Below are positions 42,570 to 52,154 of a stretch of 64,000 nucleotides of DNA, in pieces. Made by a program: the position numbers and the translations under genes. The stretch lies in the NCBI RefSeq assembly GCF_013337685.1, contig NZ_SUQN01000001.1:372001-436000 (forward strand), read 5' to 3'. The DNA is from Citrobacter gillenii. GTDB lineage: Bacteria > Pseudomonadota > Gammaproteobacteria > Enterobacterales > Enterobacteriaceae. The notes beneath the pieces are model-generated. The model had not been told where the DNA came from and ran no database searches. It saw nothing but the letters and a program-made list of their open reading frames with translations. The first letter of the stretch is position 1; the number at the start of each line of letters is the position of its first letter.

Positions 42570-42598
42570 AACCTCGCTTCGGCGGGGTTTATTGTTTT
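42570..42598 (+). terminator. Terminator in the late leader region
   Basis: AACCTCGC (42570-42577) and GCGGGGTT (42582-42589) with loop TTCG, then TATTGTTTTC. In the late leader of a lambdoid phage such a hairpin is the tR'-type terminator overcome by Q; it could also close the region before the ATPase gene promoter. Confidence 0.75.
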
Positions 42599-42606
42599 CT
42601 AAGGTC

Positions 42607-42689
42607 ACCATTTGGTGGGCTTTCCCATTTCAGGCTCACGGGAATCATTCGCTACGTACCTTGTTGATAAATCCAGCCCGTGAAGCCTG
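42607..42689 (+). promoter_or_regulatory. Structured late leader before the holin gene
   Basis: CAGGCTCACGGG (42631-42642) pairs with CCCGTGAAGCCTG (42677-42689) apart from one bulged A; a smaller CACC/GGTG hairpin lies before it. This 290-base gap (42453-42738) has no gene. The late promoter and leader should be here, with cggaggtgagg as the holin ribosome site at about 42727. Confidence 0.5.
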
Positions 42690-42738
42690 ACCCTCCTTAA
42701 TCAAACACAGCGCCATCCGAACTATCGGAGGTGAGGCT

Positions 42739-43017
42739 ATGACCAGAATGAGCACCATTTACAGCAGACTTTCATATGGAACAGGAACCACGCTTGCCGG
42801 CTGCGGTGTATCAGCGAAGGCATATGCCGAAACAGCAAAAACAGCAAAAGAGGTGTCCTGGATGTTGGCCGACAGAATTGCAGGGTTAAGCCTGAGCGAC
42901 TGGGCAATCATTGTCGGTATCACATGCACCGTTATTACCTGTGCAGTGAACTGGTATTACCGCCGCAAGGAAAGGGAGGACCGCCTTAATGGCAACGTCT
43001 ACGGCACTGAGAAATAA
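42739..43017 (+). CDS. Phage holin (HP1 family, class II)
   Basis: A 92-residue membrane protein with two predicted membrane segments (weak one about 12-30, strong one about 54-74, SDWAIIVGITCTVITCAVNW) and a basic charged C-terminus. It makes the membrane lesion that starts lysis. Its end overlaps the endolysin gene by 29 bases. GGAGGTGAGG precedes the ATG. Confidence 0.82.
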   Translation: MTRMSTIYSRLSYGTGTTLAGCGVSAKAYAETAKTAKEVSWMLADRIAGLSLSDWAIIVGITCTVITCAVNWYYRRKEREDRLNGNVYGTEK

Positions 43018-43537
43018 GTTAAGCGCAGCGGTCGTTGGTTTGATTCTTGCCGGGGCGTCCGCGCCCGTTATTCTCGATCAGTTTCTGGATGAGAAAGAAG
43101 GAAACAGTCTGACCGCTTACAAGGATGGTTCCGGCATCTGGACGATATGCCGCGGCGCCACAATGGTTGATGGTAAGCCAGTAGTTCAGGGCATGAGGCT
43201 TTCTGCTGAGAAATGCGCCCAGGTAAATGCTATTGAGCGCGACAAGGCGCTGGCGTGGGTTGAGCGAAATATCAAGGCACCGCTGACCGAACCACAGAAA
43301 GCGGGTATCGCTTCTTTCTGCCCGTATAACATCGGTCCCGGAAAATGTTTCCCGTCTACGTTCTATAAGCGAATTAATGCCGGCGACAGTAAAGGTGCCT
43401 GTGAAGCCATTCGCTGGTGGATTAAAGACGGGGGGCGCGATTGTCGTCTGACCAAAGGCCAGAAGAATGGTTGTTATGGGCAGGTAGAGCGACGAGACCA
43501 GGAAAGCGCGCTGGCGTGCTGGGGGATAGACCAGTGA
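42989..43537 (+). CDS. Endolysin, GH24 lysozyme with SAR-type N-terminus
   Basis: The 182-residue lysozyme keeps the GH24 catalytic spacing of T4 lysozyme: Glu37, Asp46 and Thr52 ([16 protein letters not shown]). The N-terminus ([19 protein letters not shown]) is a weakly hydrophobic signal-anchor-release segment rich in Gly and Ala, as in P21 and P1 endolysins, so it is exported by Sec and released on membrane depolarisation. This suggests a pinholin-type partner. GGGAGG is 13-8 bases before ATG. Confidence 0.93.
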   Translation: MATSTALRNKLSAAVVGLILAGASAPVILDQFLDEKEGNSLTAYKDGSGIWTICRGATMVDGKPVVQGMRLSAEKCAQVNAIERDKALAWVERNIKAPLTEPQKAGIASFCPYNIGPGKCFPSTFYKRINAGDSKGACEAIRWWIKDGGRDCRLTKGQKNGCYGQVERRDQESALACWGIDQ

Positions 43538-44052
43538 GCCTTCGCGATCAGTTAATTGCTATTTTGCTGCTGGTGGCTGTCGCATTCATCGCCGGGAGCG
43601 TGTGGAACAGCCGCGGATGGGAAACGAAGTGGGCTGACCGTAATAGTGAGGAATCTTCACAGGAAGCGAACGCGCAGACTGCCGCCCGATGGATTGAACA
43701 AGGGCGCATAATTGCCCGTGATGAGGCTGTAAAAGATGCACAAGCACAAGCCGCTAAATCTGCTGCAACTGCTGCTGGCCTGTCTGCCACTGTTAGCAAG
43801 CTGCGCACCGAGGCAACAAAACTTGCCACCCGCCTGGACGCCGCAAAGCACACCGCAGATCTTGCCGCTTCCGTCAGAAGCAAAACAACTGACACCAGCG
43901 CCGGAATGCTCGCCAACATGCTCGGAGATATTGCAGCAGAAGCTAAACGATATGCTGGAATCGCTGACGAACGCTATGCCGCGGGGATGACTTGTGAACG
44001 CATTTACGAATCGGTGAGAGAGTCAAATAACAATCCTATAGCCTCGCAATAG
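43534..44052 (+). CDS. Inner-membrane spanin Rz (DUF2514 type)
   Basis: A 172-residue protein from GTG 43534, overlapping the endolysin stop (GTGA). One N-terminal membrane segment ([18 protein letters not shown]), then a long Ala/Gln/Lys-rich coiled coil in the periplasm. This is the i-spanin topology. It joins with Rz1 to fuse inner and outer membranes in the last lysis step. Confidence 0.87.
   Translation: MSLRDQLIAILLLVAVAFIAGSVWNSRGWETKWADRNSEESSQEANAQTAARWIEQGRIIARDEAVKDAQAQAAKSAATAAGLSATVSKLRTEATKLATRLDAAKHTADLAASVRSKTTDTSAGMLANMLGDIAAEAKRYAGIADERYAAGMTCERIYESVRESNNNPIASQ
43736..43990 (+). CDS. Outer-membrane spanin Rz1, embedded in Rz
   Basis: In the +1 frame inside Rz, 84 codons encode a lipoprotein signal with lipobox LASC (Cys23 in PLLASCAP) followed by a proline-rich segment ([20 protein letters not shown]). 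Nested Rz1 genes of this kind are normal in lambdoid phages. The lipid-modified mature part is about 62 residues. Confidence 0.82.
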   Translation: MHKHKPLNLLQLLLACLPLLASCAPRQQNLPPAWTPQSTPQILPLPSEAKQLTPAPECSPTCSEILQQKLNDMLESLTNAMPRG

Positions 44053-44062
44053 CGGGGCTTTT
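44040..44062 (+). terminator. Hairpin after Rz
   Basis: AGCCTCGC (44040-44047) and GCGGGGCT (44052-44059) with loop AATA, then four T. It lies over the Rz stop codon. With Q modification it would be read through. Confidence 0.7.
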
Positions 44063-44080
44063 AACAACCGAGGAATGAGT

Positions 44081-44278
44081 ATGGCAGTAGTTCTTACAGC
44101 AAAACAGATTGAAGATTTGGCGATCTACGCGAAAGAGGATGGCCAGCCTCAATACACCATCACCACAGGAACAATTCCTGAATTCGAAGCTGATGATGGC
44201 GAGATCATCCCAGAGTACACAGGGCTCATCGCTTACTCTGAGTCGCCTGATCACGGTGTGTTGCAACTCGACGACTAG
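44081..44278 (+). CDS. Hypothetical acidic phage protein
   Basis: A 65-residue acidic protein (MAVVLTAKQIEDLAIYAKED, ending GVLQLDD). ATG 44081 has CGAGGAA upstream at good distance. Short proteins of this kind occur between Rz and HNH in this phage group. No function known. Confidence 0.68.
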   Translation: MAVVLTAKQIEDLAIYAKEDGQPQYTITTGTIPEFEADDGEIIPEYTGLIAYSESPDHGVLQLDD

Positions 44279-44280
44279 CG

Positions 44281-44337
44281 GCATTACAGCAGGCATTCAC
44301 TGAGTGCCTGCGATAATGCTATGCGTTTTTTTGGGGA
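44281..44337 (+). terminator. Compound hairpin before the HNH gene
   Basis: Outer arms GCATTA (44281-44286) and TAATGC (44314-44319) hold inner arms GCAGGCA (44289-44295) and TGCCTGC (44305-44311), then TATGCGTTTTTTT. Likely an attenuating terminator of the late transcript. Confidence 0.7.
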
Positions 44338-44343
44338 GTGAAT

Positions 44344-44694
44344 ATGCCACCGCGCACACCGAAGGCTTGTCGCGTTCGCGGCTGTCGGAACACCACAACA
44401 GACCCGTCTGGATACTGTGAAAATCACAAAGGTGAAGGCTGGAAATCCTACAAGCCAGGTCAATCACGTCAGCAGCGCGGATACGGAACAAAGTGGGAAG
44501 TCATCAGGGCGCGGATACTAAAGCGTGACAAAGGGCTGTGTCAGAACCATCTTCGGCAGGGAGTCGTGAAGCCGGCGTCCTGCGTGGACCACATCAAGGC
44601 GAAGGCTCACGGCGGTACAGATGCCGACTCCAACCTCCAGAGCCTGTGCTGGTCATGCCACGCCACCAAGACCGGGAAAGAAGGGCGTAAATGA
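44344..44694 (+). CDS. HNH endonuclease of the packaging module
   Basis: A 116-residue HNH protein. Cys pairs CRVRGCRNTT and the HNH core ASCVDHIKAKAHGG, DADSNLQSLCWSCHATK are complete. In HK97-type cos phages an HNH protein next to terminase is needed for cutting and packaging at cos. Start ATG 44344 with GGGGAG upstream. Confidence 0.93.
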   Translation: MPPRTPKACRVRGCRNTTTDPSGYCENHKGEGWKSYKPGQSRQQRGYGTKWEVIRARILKRDKGLCQNHLRQGVVKPASCVDHIKAKAHGGTDADSNLQSLCWSCHATKTGKEGRK

Positions 44695-44770
44695 TAATGA
44701 TTGTCAATACCATGTTGATGTGAGGCGACACCTCGCATCAAGTGAGAATGAATGTCATTTGTATCAGCCA

Positions 44771-44826
44771 GGGGGAGGGGGAGGTCAAATCTCTGCAGCC
44801 CCTGCCTTCCGGACTGCCCGCCTCCT
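44771..44826 (+). other. Candidate cos packaging site
   Basis: A purine tract GGGGGAGGGGGAGGTCAAAT is followed by a GC-rich segment in the 180-base gap between HNH and small terminase. Similar G-rich tracts followed by GTCAAATC stand at this place in HK97-type cos phages. The exact cut site is not visible. Confidence 0.55.
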
Positions 44827-44874
44827 CGTATTTTTATACCCGCGAAAAATCAAATTTAACCAGGAGCATCGCTT

Positions 44875-45372
44875 ATGGCTGGAACGGCGGGGCGTTCCGG
44901 GCGTCGGCCAAAGCCAACGGCGCGCAAGGAACTGGCTGGTAATCCCGGCAAGCGCGCCCTGAATAAAGAAGAGCCAGTGTTCACACCCATTAAAGGAGTG
45001 GCAGCGCCGGAATGGTTTTTTGAAGACGATGGTTTACCTATGGCAACCATCATGTGGGAAATGACCACCAAAGAATTATGTGGTCAGGGTTTACTTTGCG
45101 TTACCGATCTTGCCGTGCTTGAACGCTGGTGTGTCGCTTATGAGTTCTGGCGGCGAGCCGTGAGAAATATTGCGAAAGAAGGGCTTACCATTGTTGGTGC
45201 GATGGGCGGCAAGATTAAAAACCCTGAGTTGACCGCCAAGAAAGAACAGGAATCGGAGATGAGTTCTACCGGTTCTATGCTGGGTCTTGACCCCAGTAGC
45301 CGCCAGCGTCTAATCGGGCTCGCGGGGCAGAAGAAAACCTCCAATCCATTCCTGAAGATGATTAGCTCATGA
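44875..45372 (+). CDS. Small terminase subunit (P27 family)
   Basis: A 165-residue protein. [20 protein letters not shown] at the N-terminus and [20 protein letters not shown] are the P27 family marks; it recognises the cos region. Ribosome site CCAGGAGC precedes ATG 44875 and the stop overlaps terL (ATGA). Confidence 0.94.
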   Translation: MAGTAGRSGRRPKPTARKELAGNPGKRALNKEEPVFTPIKGVAAPEWFFEDDGLPMATIMWEMTTKELCGQGLLCVTDLAVLERWCVAYEFWRRAVRNIAKEGLTIVGAMGGKIKNPELTAKKEQESEMSSTGSMLGLDPSSRQRLIGLAGQKKTSNPFLKMISS

Positions 45373-47102
45373 CGCGGAAATCGTACCCCAACGTAAATGC
45401 TGCGAACCAGTACGCCCGCAACGTTGTGCGGGGGAAAGTCCCGGCGTGCCAGTATGTCATTCAGGCCTGTCAGCGCCATATCGATGATATGGCACAGGAG
45501 AAGAGCCGGAAATTCCGGTACCGCTTTGATAAAGACATGGCGGAGAAGGCCGCGAAGTTTATTCAGTTGCTGCCCCACACAAAGGGGGAATGGGCTTTCA
45601 AGCGGATGCCGATCACCCTGGAGCCATGGCAGCTGTTCATTGTCTGCTGCGCCTTTGGCTGGGTGAACAAGGGAACAAAGCTCCGTCGATTCCGCGAAGT
45701 TTACACGGAGATCCCTCGCAAGAATGGCAAGTCAGCGATCTCGGCGGGTGTTGCACTTTACTGCTTCACCTGCGACAACGAGTTCGGCGCTGAGGTTTAC
45801 TCAGGCGCGACAACAGAAAAACAGGCGTGGGAAGTATTCAGACCTGCGCGCCTGATGTGCAAGCGCACGCCGTTGCTGGTGGAGGCATTCGGTATTGAGG
45901 TGAATGCCTCAAACCTCAACCGTCCTGAAGACGGCGCACGCTTTGAGCCGCTAATCGGTAACCCCGGCGACGGTTCTTCGCCGCACTGCGCAATTGTCGA
46001 TGAATATCACGAACATCCGACTGATTCGTTGTATACCACGATGCTGACAGGGATGGGCGCACGCCGCCAGCCGCTTATGTGGGCAATCACTACAGCGGGA
46101 TACAATATTGAAGGGCCATGTTACGACAAGCGCCGCGAAGTTATTGAGATGCTGAACGGAACCGTTCCGAATGAGGAACTGTTTGGTGTGATCTTTACGG
46201 TCGATGAAGGCGACGACTGGACGGACCCGAAGGTGCTCGAGAAAGCAAACCCGAACATGGGGGTGTCGGTTTACCGCGACTTTCTCCTTAGTCAGCAGCA
46301 GCGCGCCATCAACAACGCCCGCCAGGCTGGCGTGTTCAAAACAAAGCACCTCAATATTTGGGTTGCCGCCCGCGCGGCATTTTATAACCTGGTGTCCTGG
46401 CAGAACTGCGAGGACAAGACTCTGACACTGGAAATGTTCGAAGGTCAGCCGTGTATTCTGGGTTTCGACCTTGCCCGCAAGCTGGATATGAACAGCATGG
46501 CGCGACTGTTCACCCGAGAAATTGACGGGAAAACTCATTTTTACTGCATTGCTCCCCGTTTTTGGGTGCCTTATGACACGGTGTTCAGCGTGGAAAAAAA
46601 TGAGGATCGCCGCACGGCGGAACGTTTTCAAAAATGGGTTGAGATGGGGTTACTGACCGTGACCGATGGGGCTGAAGTTGATTATCGCTACATCCTCGAA
46701 GAGGCAAAAGCGGCAAACAAACTGAACCCGGTAAGTGAATCACCGATTGACCCCTTCGGGGCCACCGGCCTTTCTCACAATCTTGCTGATGAAGATTTAA
46801 GCCCCATCACGATCACTCAGAACTACACCAATATGTCAGACCCAATGAAAGAGCTTGAAGCCGCTATTGAGTCAGGCCGCTTTCACCACGACGGCAACCC
46901 GATCATGAGCTGGTGTATCAGTAACGTGGTCGGGAAAAATCTGCCGGGTAACGACGATGTGGTGAAACCTATCAAAGAGCAGAACGAAAACAAAATCGAC
47001 GGCGCGGTTGCGCTGATTATGACGATCGGGCGGGCAATGCTCAAAGAGCCTGGCGATTTCCTCTCATCTCTTGATCCGGACGATGACCTGTTAATTCTAT
47101 GA
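45369..47102 (+). CDS. Large terminase subunit
   Basis: A 577-residue packaging ATPase/nuclease of the HK97 terminase group. Walker A-like [12 protein letters not shown] (about 118-129), Walker [11 protein letters not shown] (about 206-215), and nuclease acidic residues in [12 protein letters not shown]. Translocates DNA into the prohead. Confidence 0.95.
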   Translation: MTRKSYPNVNAANQYARNVVRGKVPACQYVIQACQRHIDDMAQEKSRKFRYRFDKDMAEKAAKFIQLLPHTKGEWAFKRMPITLEPWQLFIVCCAFGWVNKGTKLRRFREVYTEIPRKNGKSAISAGVALYCFTCDNEFGAEVYSGATTEKQAWEVFRPARLMCKRTPLLVEAFGIEVNASNLNRPEDGARFEPLIGNPGDGSSPHCAIVDEYHEHPTDSLYTTMLTGMGARRQPLMWAITTAGYNIEGPCYDKRREVIEMLNGTVPNEELFGVIFTVDEGDDWTDPKVLEKANPNMGVSVYRDFLLSQQQRAINNARQAGVFKTKHLNIWVAARAAFYNLVSWQNCEDKTLTLEMFEGQPCILGFDLARKLDMNSMARLFTREIDGKTHFYCIAPRFWVPYDTVFSVEKNEDRRTAERFQKWVEMGLLTVTDGAEVDYRYILEEAKAANKLNPVSESPIDPFGATGLSHNLADEDLSPITITQNYTNMSDPMKELEAAIESGRFHHDGNPIMSWCISNVVGKNLPGNDDVVKPIKEQNENKIDGAVALIMTIGRAMLKEPGDFLSSLDPDDDLLIL

Positions 47103-47260
47103 AATCACTGATTGCTGATGTTATCGGGCTGGCCGGGTACGGCCTGCTCACCGCCGGGTTTTACCTGCAGTTCGGGTTAGCCCCGGCGTTAATGTTCTCC
47201 GGCGGCCTGATGCTGGTGGGCGCGCTGGTGATGGCCAGAAGGGGGACACGTGCTGCTTGA
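47099..47260 (+). CDS. Small membrane protein between terminase and portal
   Basis: A 53-residue frame, [20 protein letters not shown] to ARRGTRAA, has two hydrophobic segments. Its ATG overlaps the terL stop and its end overlaps the portal GTG, which supports it as a gene. Similar short membrane proteins occur in this place in HK97-type phages; function unknown. Confidence 0.68.
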   Translation: MKSLIADVIGLAGYGLLTAGFYLQFGLAPALMFSGGLMLVGALVMARRGTRAA

Positions 47261-48476
47261 TTCTTTATTCAGAAGTGAATCTCTGGAGAACCCTGCCACA
47301 CCAATTACGGGGGACGTGCTGGACGCTGACGGACTGTTCAGAGCGGATGTGTACGTGAGCCCTGAAACCGCCATGAAGCTGGCCGCGGTATACGCCTGCA
47401 TTTATGTCCTGTCTTCCAACCTTGCCCAGATGCCATTGCATGTCATGCGAAAGCACAACGGGAAAGTTGAACCTGCGCGTGATCATCCAGCATTTTACCT
47501 GGTGCACGACGAGCCAAACACCTGGCAGACAAGCTACAAGTGGCGCGAGCTGAAGCAGCGGCACATTCTCGGCTGGGGTAATGGATACACCAGGGTCAAG
47601 CGCAGCAGGCGCGGAGAGGTTATTTCACTGGACTGCTGCATGCCATGGGAAACCACGCTGATTAACACTGGTGGCCGGTACACCTACGGGCTTTATAACG
47701 AGGAGGGGGCATTTGCTATCAGCCCTGACGATATGATCCACATTCGGGCGCTGGGGAATAACCAAAAAATGGGCCTCAGTCCGGTGATGCAGCATGCAGA
47801 AACGATCGGCATGGGCATGAGCGGCCAGAAGTACACCGAGAGTTTTTTCAGCGGTAATGCGCGTCCTGCCGGGATCGTGACGGTTAAAGGCGAGATTAAA
47901 CCAGAGGGGTGGGAGAGGCTCAAAAAGGTGTGGCAGAAGGCCGCGCTGGCGCTACGTAGCCAGGAAAACAAAACCATGCTTCTGCCTGCCGATCTGGATT
48001 ACAGGGCGCTCACTGTCTCGCCGATTGACGCTCAGATCATCGACATGTCAAAGCTAAACCGTTCGATGATTGCCGGGATATTCAACGTGCCGGCGCACAT
48101 GATTAACGACCTGGAGAAAGCCACTTTCAGCAATATCACGCAGCAGGCTATTCAGTTTGTGCGTTATTCGATGATGCCCTGGGTGACGAACTGGGAACAG
48201 GAGCTTAACCGCCGTCTGTTTACCCGCGCCGAACTGGCCGCCGGGTATTACGTCCGTTTCAACCTCACAGGCCTGTTACGCGGCACTCCGCAGGAACGCG
48301 CGCAGTTCTATCACTTTGCGATCACCGATGGCTGGATGAGCCGCAACGAAGCTCGCGCTTTCGAGGATATGAACCCGGTTGACGGCCTGGATGAAATGCT
48401 TGTCAGCGTTAATGCTGCCAACCCTGCGGACGACTTTAAGAAACCCAAAACCGAAGAGGAAAAAACCGATGAGTGA
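47250..48476 (+). CDS. Portal protein (HK97 family)
   Basis: A 408-residue protein from GTG 47250 (AGGGGG upstream). VYACIYVLSSNLAQMPLHV, HPAFYLVHDEPN, GLSPVMQHAETIGMG and VPAHMINDLEKATFSN are portal family patterns. Forms the dodecameric DNA channel at the head vertex. Confidence 0.95.
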   Translation: MLLDSLFRSESLENPATPITGDVLDADGLFRADVYVSPETAMKLAAVYACIYVLSSNLAQMPLHVMRKHNGKVEPARDHPAFYLVHDEPNTWQTSYKWRELKQRHILGWGNGYTRVKRSRRGEVISLDCCMPWETTLINTGGRYTYGLYNEEGAFAISPDDMIHIRALGNNQKMGLSPVMQHAETIGMGMSGQKYTESFFSGNARPAGIVTVKGEIKPEGWERLKKVWQKAALALRSQENKTMLLPADLDYRALTVSPIDAQIIDMSKLNRSMIAGIFNVPAHMINDLEKATFSNITQQAIQFVRYSMMPWVTNWEQELNRRLFTRAELAAGYYVRFNLTGLLRGTPQERAQFYHFAITDGWMSRNEARAFEDMNPVDGLDEMLVSVNAANPADDFKKPKTEEEKTDE

Positions 48477-49068
48477 TCGCGAGACTCGCTGTTACAGCGG
48501 TGAGGTCCGTGCCGAACAGCTAGGGGAACAACCCACGCGGATTATCGGTTACGGCTCGGTATTTAACAGCCGCTCTGAGCCGATCTGGGGATTTCGCGAA
48601 ATCATTAAGCCAGGCGCATTCGATGATGTACTGGGTGACGATATTCGCGGCCTGTTTAACCATGATCCTAACTTTATTCTGGGGCGCAGTTCGTCAGGAA
48701 CGTTAAACGTGAACGTCGATGATAAAGGCCTGCGCTATGACATCGCGGCGCCGGATACTCAGACCATTCGCGATCTGGTTCTGGCCCCGATGATGCGCGG
48801 TGATATCAACCAGTCGTCTTTTGCTTTCCGCGTCGCGCATGATGGCGAGAGCTGGTACCAGGATGATGAGGGGATCGTTATCCGCGAGATTAACCGTTTT
48901 TCACGTCTCTTTGACGTTAGCCCGGTGACATATCCGGCTTATCAGGAGGCCGACTCTGGGATTCGTTCCATGAAAGCCTGGCAGGAAGCGCGCGACAGCG
49001 GCGCGCTGGCGCAAGCCATTAATCAACGTATGGGGCGCGAGCGCCTGCTGACTCTTCTTAATGCGTAA
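48469..49068 (+). CDS. HK97-type prohead protease
   Basis: A 199-residue U35 serine protease. IIGYGSVFNSRSEPIWGFRE, then FNHDPNFILGRSSSGTL with catalytic His in NHD and Ser in MRGDINQSSFAF. It cleaves the scaffold domain of the capsid protein. ATG 48469 overlaps the portal stop; the longer in-frame upstream start runs inside portal. Confidence 0.95.
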   Translation: MSDRETRCYSGEVRAEQLGEQPTRIIGYGSVFNSRSEPIWGFREIIKPGAFDDVLGDDIRGLFNHDPNFILGRSSSGTLNVNVDDKGLRYDIAAPDTQTIRDLVLAPMMRGDINQSSFAFRVAHDGESWYQDDEGIVIREINRFSRLFDVSPVTYPAYQEADSGIRSMKAWQEARDSGALAQAINQRMGRERLLTLLNA

Positions 49069-49077
49069 GGAAAAACC

Positions 49078-50307
49078 ATGAAATTGCACGAAATGAAGCA
49101 AAAACGTAACACTATCGCCAGTGATATGCGTGCCCTGCACGAAAAAATTGGCGATACCACCTGGACTGAAGAACAGCGTACCCAGTGGAGCGCAGCAAAG
49201 TCAGAGCTTGACGCGCTTGATGTGCGCATTGCCCGTGAAGACGAGTTGCGTCGCCAGGATCAGAACTATGTTGACGATAATGAAAAAGAAAATCGTCATC
49301 AACAGAACAAAGACCCTGCGAACCCAGATGCGAAAGCTGATGAACGTCGGGCCGCAGCATTTGATCGTCTTCTTCGTCATGGCTTCAATGAGCTTTCGGC
49401 TGAAGAACGGCAGGCGGTAAAAGAAATTCGCGCACAGGGTACCTCTCCTGATGATAAAGGTGGTTATACAGTACCGACCCAGATGCGCAACACGATTATT
49501 GAAGCGATGAAAGCCTATGGCGGTATTGCCAGCATCGCGCAAATCCTCAATACCTCAACGGGTCAGGATATTACCTGGTCAACGTCTGATGGCACCACGG
49601 AAGAAGGGGAGCTTCTTGCGGAAAATACCGCAGCTACCGAAGGTGATGTAACCTTTGGTACTGCAACCCTTGGCGCCAAAAAATTGTCCTCAAAAACCAT
49701 TCGGGTCTCGAATGAACTGTTACAGGACAGTGGTGTGGATATCGAAGCTTATCTGGCTTCACGTATTGCTCAGCGTATTGGCCGTGGCGAGGCGAAGTAC
49801 CTGGTGCAGGGTACCGGCGTTGGCACACCTATCCAGCCGAAAGGTCTTGTTGCATCTGTCACTGGTACGGTTTCTACAGGTAACGCTGCCTCTTTCCAGT
49901 GGCAGGAAATGAACAGCCTGAAGCATGCGCTTGACCCCGCTTATCGCGGTGGGCCTAATTTTCGTTGGGCTTTCAACGATACAACGCTTCAGTATATTGA
50001 AGAGATGGTTGACGATCAGAAACGTCCTCTGTGGCTACCTGATGTTATTGGCGGTACGCCTGCAACCGTGCTGGGCATCCCTTACGTTATTGACCAGGCG
50101 ATCGACTCCATTGCCGCCAGTAAGAAGTTTATCTTCCTTGGTGATTTTAACCGCTTCATCGTCCGCCGTGTTGCCTACATGACACTGAAACGTCTGGTAG
50201 AGCGTTACGCGGAATACGATCAGACCGCGTTCCTGGCATTCCATCGCTTCGATTGCGTTCTGGAAGATACCGCGGCCATCAAAGCGCTGGTGGGCAAAGC
50301 ACCGTAA
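49078..50307 (+). CDS. Major capsid protein (HK97 gp5-like)
   Basis: A 409-residue protein. A coiled-coil N-terminal scaffold (about 1-115) precedes the HK97 fold beginning near GTSPDDKGGYTVPTQMR; ATLGAKKLSSKTIRVSNELLQD and FIFLGDFNRFIVRRV are typical. The delta domain would be removed by the protease upstream. GGAAAAACC precedes ATG. Confidence 0.96.
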   Translation: MKLHEMKQKRNTIASDMRALHEKIGDTTWTEEQRTQWSAAKSELDALDVRIAREDELRRQDQNYVDDNEKENRHQQNKDPANPDAKADERRAAAFDRLLRHGFNELSAEERQAVKEIRAQGTSPDDKGGYTVPTQMRNTIIEAMKAYGGIASIAQILNTSTGQDITWSTSDGTTEEGELLAENTAATEGDVTFGTATLGAKKLSSKTIRVSNELLQDSGVDIEAYLASRIAQRIGRGEAKYLVQGTGVGTPIQPKGLVASVTGTVSTGNAASFQWQEMNSLKHALDPAYRGGPNFRWAFNDTTLQYIEEMVDDQKRPLWLPDVIGGTPATVLGIPYVIDQAIDSIAASKKFIFLGDFNRFIVRRVAYMTLKRLVERYAEYDQTAFLAFHRFDCVLEDTAAIKALVGKAP

Positions 50308-50327
50308 TTCATATCACTGTCAAATGA

Positions 50328-50348
50328 TGCCGCGAAAGCGGTTTTTTT
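50328..50348 (+). terminator. Terminator after the capsid gene
   Basis: CCGC (50330-50333) GAAA GCGG (50338-50341) followed by seven T. Short stem, probably partial, giving extra capsid protein over downstream products. Confidence 0.7.
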
Positions 50349-50380
50349 ATGCCCGTTATCTGGCGGGCATAAGGATTCTT

Positions 50381-50698
50381 ATGCTGCTTGAACTGAGTGA
50401 AATTAAGCGCCAGCTTCGGCTGGAAGAAGATTACACCGAGGAAGACGAGCTGCTGACTCTGATTGGTGGTGCCGTCGAGTCCAGAACGGTGACATTCCTG
50501 AATCGTACTCTGTATGAGACGAGCGTACCCAGTAACGATCCTGACGGTCTGGTCATGACGGATGACATACGGATGGGGATGCTGCTTCTGGCCACGCACT
50601 TTTACGAGAATCGTTCCTCGGTGTCTGAGGTTGAAAAGACGGAAATGCCGCAGTCATTCACCTGGCTGGTCGGGCCCTATCGGTTCATACCGCTATGA
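50381..50698 (+). CDS. Head-tail connector (HK97 gp6-like)
   Basis: A 105-residue helical protein: LELSEIKRQLRLEEDYTEED, LLTLIGGAVESRTVTFLNR, LLLATHFYENRSSVS. It matches gp6-like adaptors that bind under the portal. ATG 50381 has AAGGATTCTT upstream; a longer frame begins inside the terminator and is not likely. Confidence 0.92.
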   Translation: MLLELSEIKRQLRLEEDYTEEDELLTLIGGAVESRTVTFLNRTLYETSVPSNDPDGLVMTDDIRMGMLLLATHFYENRSSVSEVEKTEMPQSFTWLVGPYRFIPL

Positions 50699-51108
50699 AA
50701 CTCCGACAGGCGCAAACCAGCGCGACCTACCTGTTGCCCGATCCGGGTGAACTGGATAAACGGGTACTTGTTCGAAAACGAGTCGATGTACCGGCGGCTG
50801 ATTTCGGTACCGAACCAGAATACCCGGTTTCATTCCGGGCCTGGGCGAAGGTCGTCCAGACCAGCGCGACGACATACCAGGAAACAGCCCAGACCGACAA
50901 CGTCATCACGCATTACATCACCATTCGCTGGCGGAGCGGGATCACCACTGACTTCGAGGTGGTGCTCAACGATCTGGTGTACCGGGTTAAGCGGGCGCGG
51001 GACCTGAACAGTAAACGGCGATTTCTGCTTCTTGAATGTACTGAGCTGGGCGTAGATACAGCATCGACCGGAGGCAATGGAAATGGCGACTCCCTTTTTT
51101 CACGTTGA
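50695..51108 (+). CDS. Phage head closure protein
   Basis: A 137-residue beta-rich protein: GELDKRVLVRKRVDVP, RAWAKVVQTSATTYQETAQT, VITHYITIRWRSGI. This is the head closure (SPP1 gp16-like) family that seals the connector and joins the tail. Overlaps neighbours. Confidence 0.9.
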   Translation: MKLRQAQTSATYLLPDPGELDKRVLVRKRVDVPAADFGTEPEYPVSFRAWAKVVQTSATTYQETAQTDNVITHYITIRWRSGITTDFEVVLNDLVYRVKRARDLNSKRRFLLLECTELGVDTASTGGNGNGDSLFSR

Positions 51109-51586
51109 TTTTCAGCAGCCGAAAGAGATGCGCTTTAACCGGGCACGCGTCCGGCGAGCGTTTATTCATATCGGCCAGCGCCATATGCGCGATGCGCGCC
51201 GACTGGTGATGCGGCGCGGTCGTTCAGAGCCTGGCGATAACCCCGGCTATCAAAGCGGCCGCCTGGCAAAGTCCATCGGTTATATGGTGCCGAAGGCCAG
51301 CAAACGCCGACCCGGCTTTATGACCCGCATCGCGCCTAACCAGCGCAACGGTCAGGGCAACAGGCTGATCACCGGCGACTTCTATCCGGCATTCCTGTTT
51401 TACGGCGTCCGTGGGGGCGCTAAGCGCCGCCGCAGTCATCATCGCGGCGCTTCTGGTGGTAGCGGCTGGCGCATGGCTCCGCGTAATAATTTTATGGTTG
51501 AGACACTCAACAAAAACAGTCCGTGGACGCGCTATTACCTTGCGCGTGAATTGCGGCTCTCACTCAAACCGGAGAAACGACGCTGA
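51083..51586 (+). CDS. HK97 gp10-like morphogenesis protein
   Basis: A 167-residue very basic protein (RFNRARVRRAFIHIGQRHMR). In this place in SfV-like phages a gp10-like neck/tail completion protein is encoded. ATG 51083 has GGAGG eight bases upstream; ATG 51077 is too near it. Overlaps head closure by 26 bases. Confidence 0.78.
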   Translation: MATPFFHVDFQQPKEMRFNRARVRRAFIHIGQRHMRDARRLVMRRGRSEPGDNPGYQSGRLAKSIGYMVPKASKRRPGFMTRIAPNQRNGQGNRLITGDFYPAFLFYGVRGGAKRRRSHHRGASGGSGWRMAPRNNFMVETLNKNSPWTRYYLARELRLSLKPEKRR

Positions 51587-52146
51587 TGAAACTGGTCCCG
51601 ATTATTGCAGCACTACGGGCGCGTTGCCCGGAATTCCAGAATCGTGTAGCGGGTGCTGCGCAGTTTAAGGACTTGCCGGAAGTCGGGAAGATGAAACTGC
51701 CGGCGGCTTATGTTGTTCCCGGCGACGACTCACCCGGCGAACAGAAAAGCCAGACGGATTACTGGCAGGATTTGACCGAAGGATTTTCCGTCATTGTGTT
51801 TGTCAGCAATGGCCGGGATGAGCGTGGTCAGTTTGCCTCATATGATGTTGTTCACGATGTGCGACAGTCACTGTTTAAGGCGCTCCTGGGCTGGAATCCT
51901 GAAGAGTGCGGAAACCCGATCACCTATGCTGGTGGTACGTTGCTTGATGTGAACCGGCATGAACTGAGCTACCAGTTCGACTTCTCTGTGTTGAAAGAAC
52001 TCTCAGAAGACGACACCCGCCAGCAGGATGAGCTGAACGACCTGGATGATTTCAAAACGTTGTCGATTGATGTGGATTTTATCGATCCCGGTCATGGCCC
52101 TGACGGCAAAATCGAACACCACCTCGAAATAAATCTTCCTTCCTGA
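51586..52146 (+). CDS. Tail terminator protein
   Basis: A 186-residue protein: MKLVPIIAALRARCPEFQNR, AYVVPGDDSPGEQKSQTDYW, DGIKNLD-like acidic tail. It matches the tail terminator (Mu gp37-like) protein that caps the tail tube. Overlap of one base with the preceding stop. Confidence 0.85.
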   Translation: MKLVPIIAALRARCPEFQNRVAGAAQFKDLPEVGKMKLPAAYVVPGDDSPGEQKSQTDYWQDLTEGFSVIVFVSNGRDERGQFASYDVVHDVRQSLFKALLGWNPEECGNPITYAGGTLLDVNRHELSYQFDFSVLKELSEDDTRQQDELNDLDDFKTLSIDVDFIDPGHGPDGKIEHHLEINLPS

Positions 52147-52154
52147 GGAATACC

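Noticed and set aside
49121-50182. Alternative-frame proteins within the capsid gene
   Set aside because: Shadows of the major capsid gene, whose frame is intact and clearly HK97-like.
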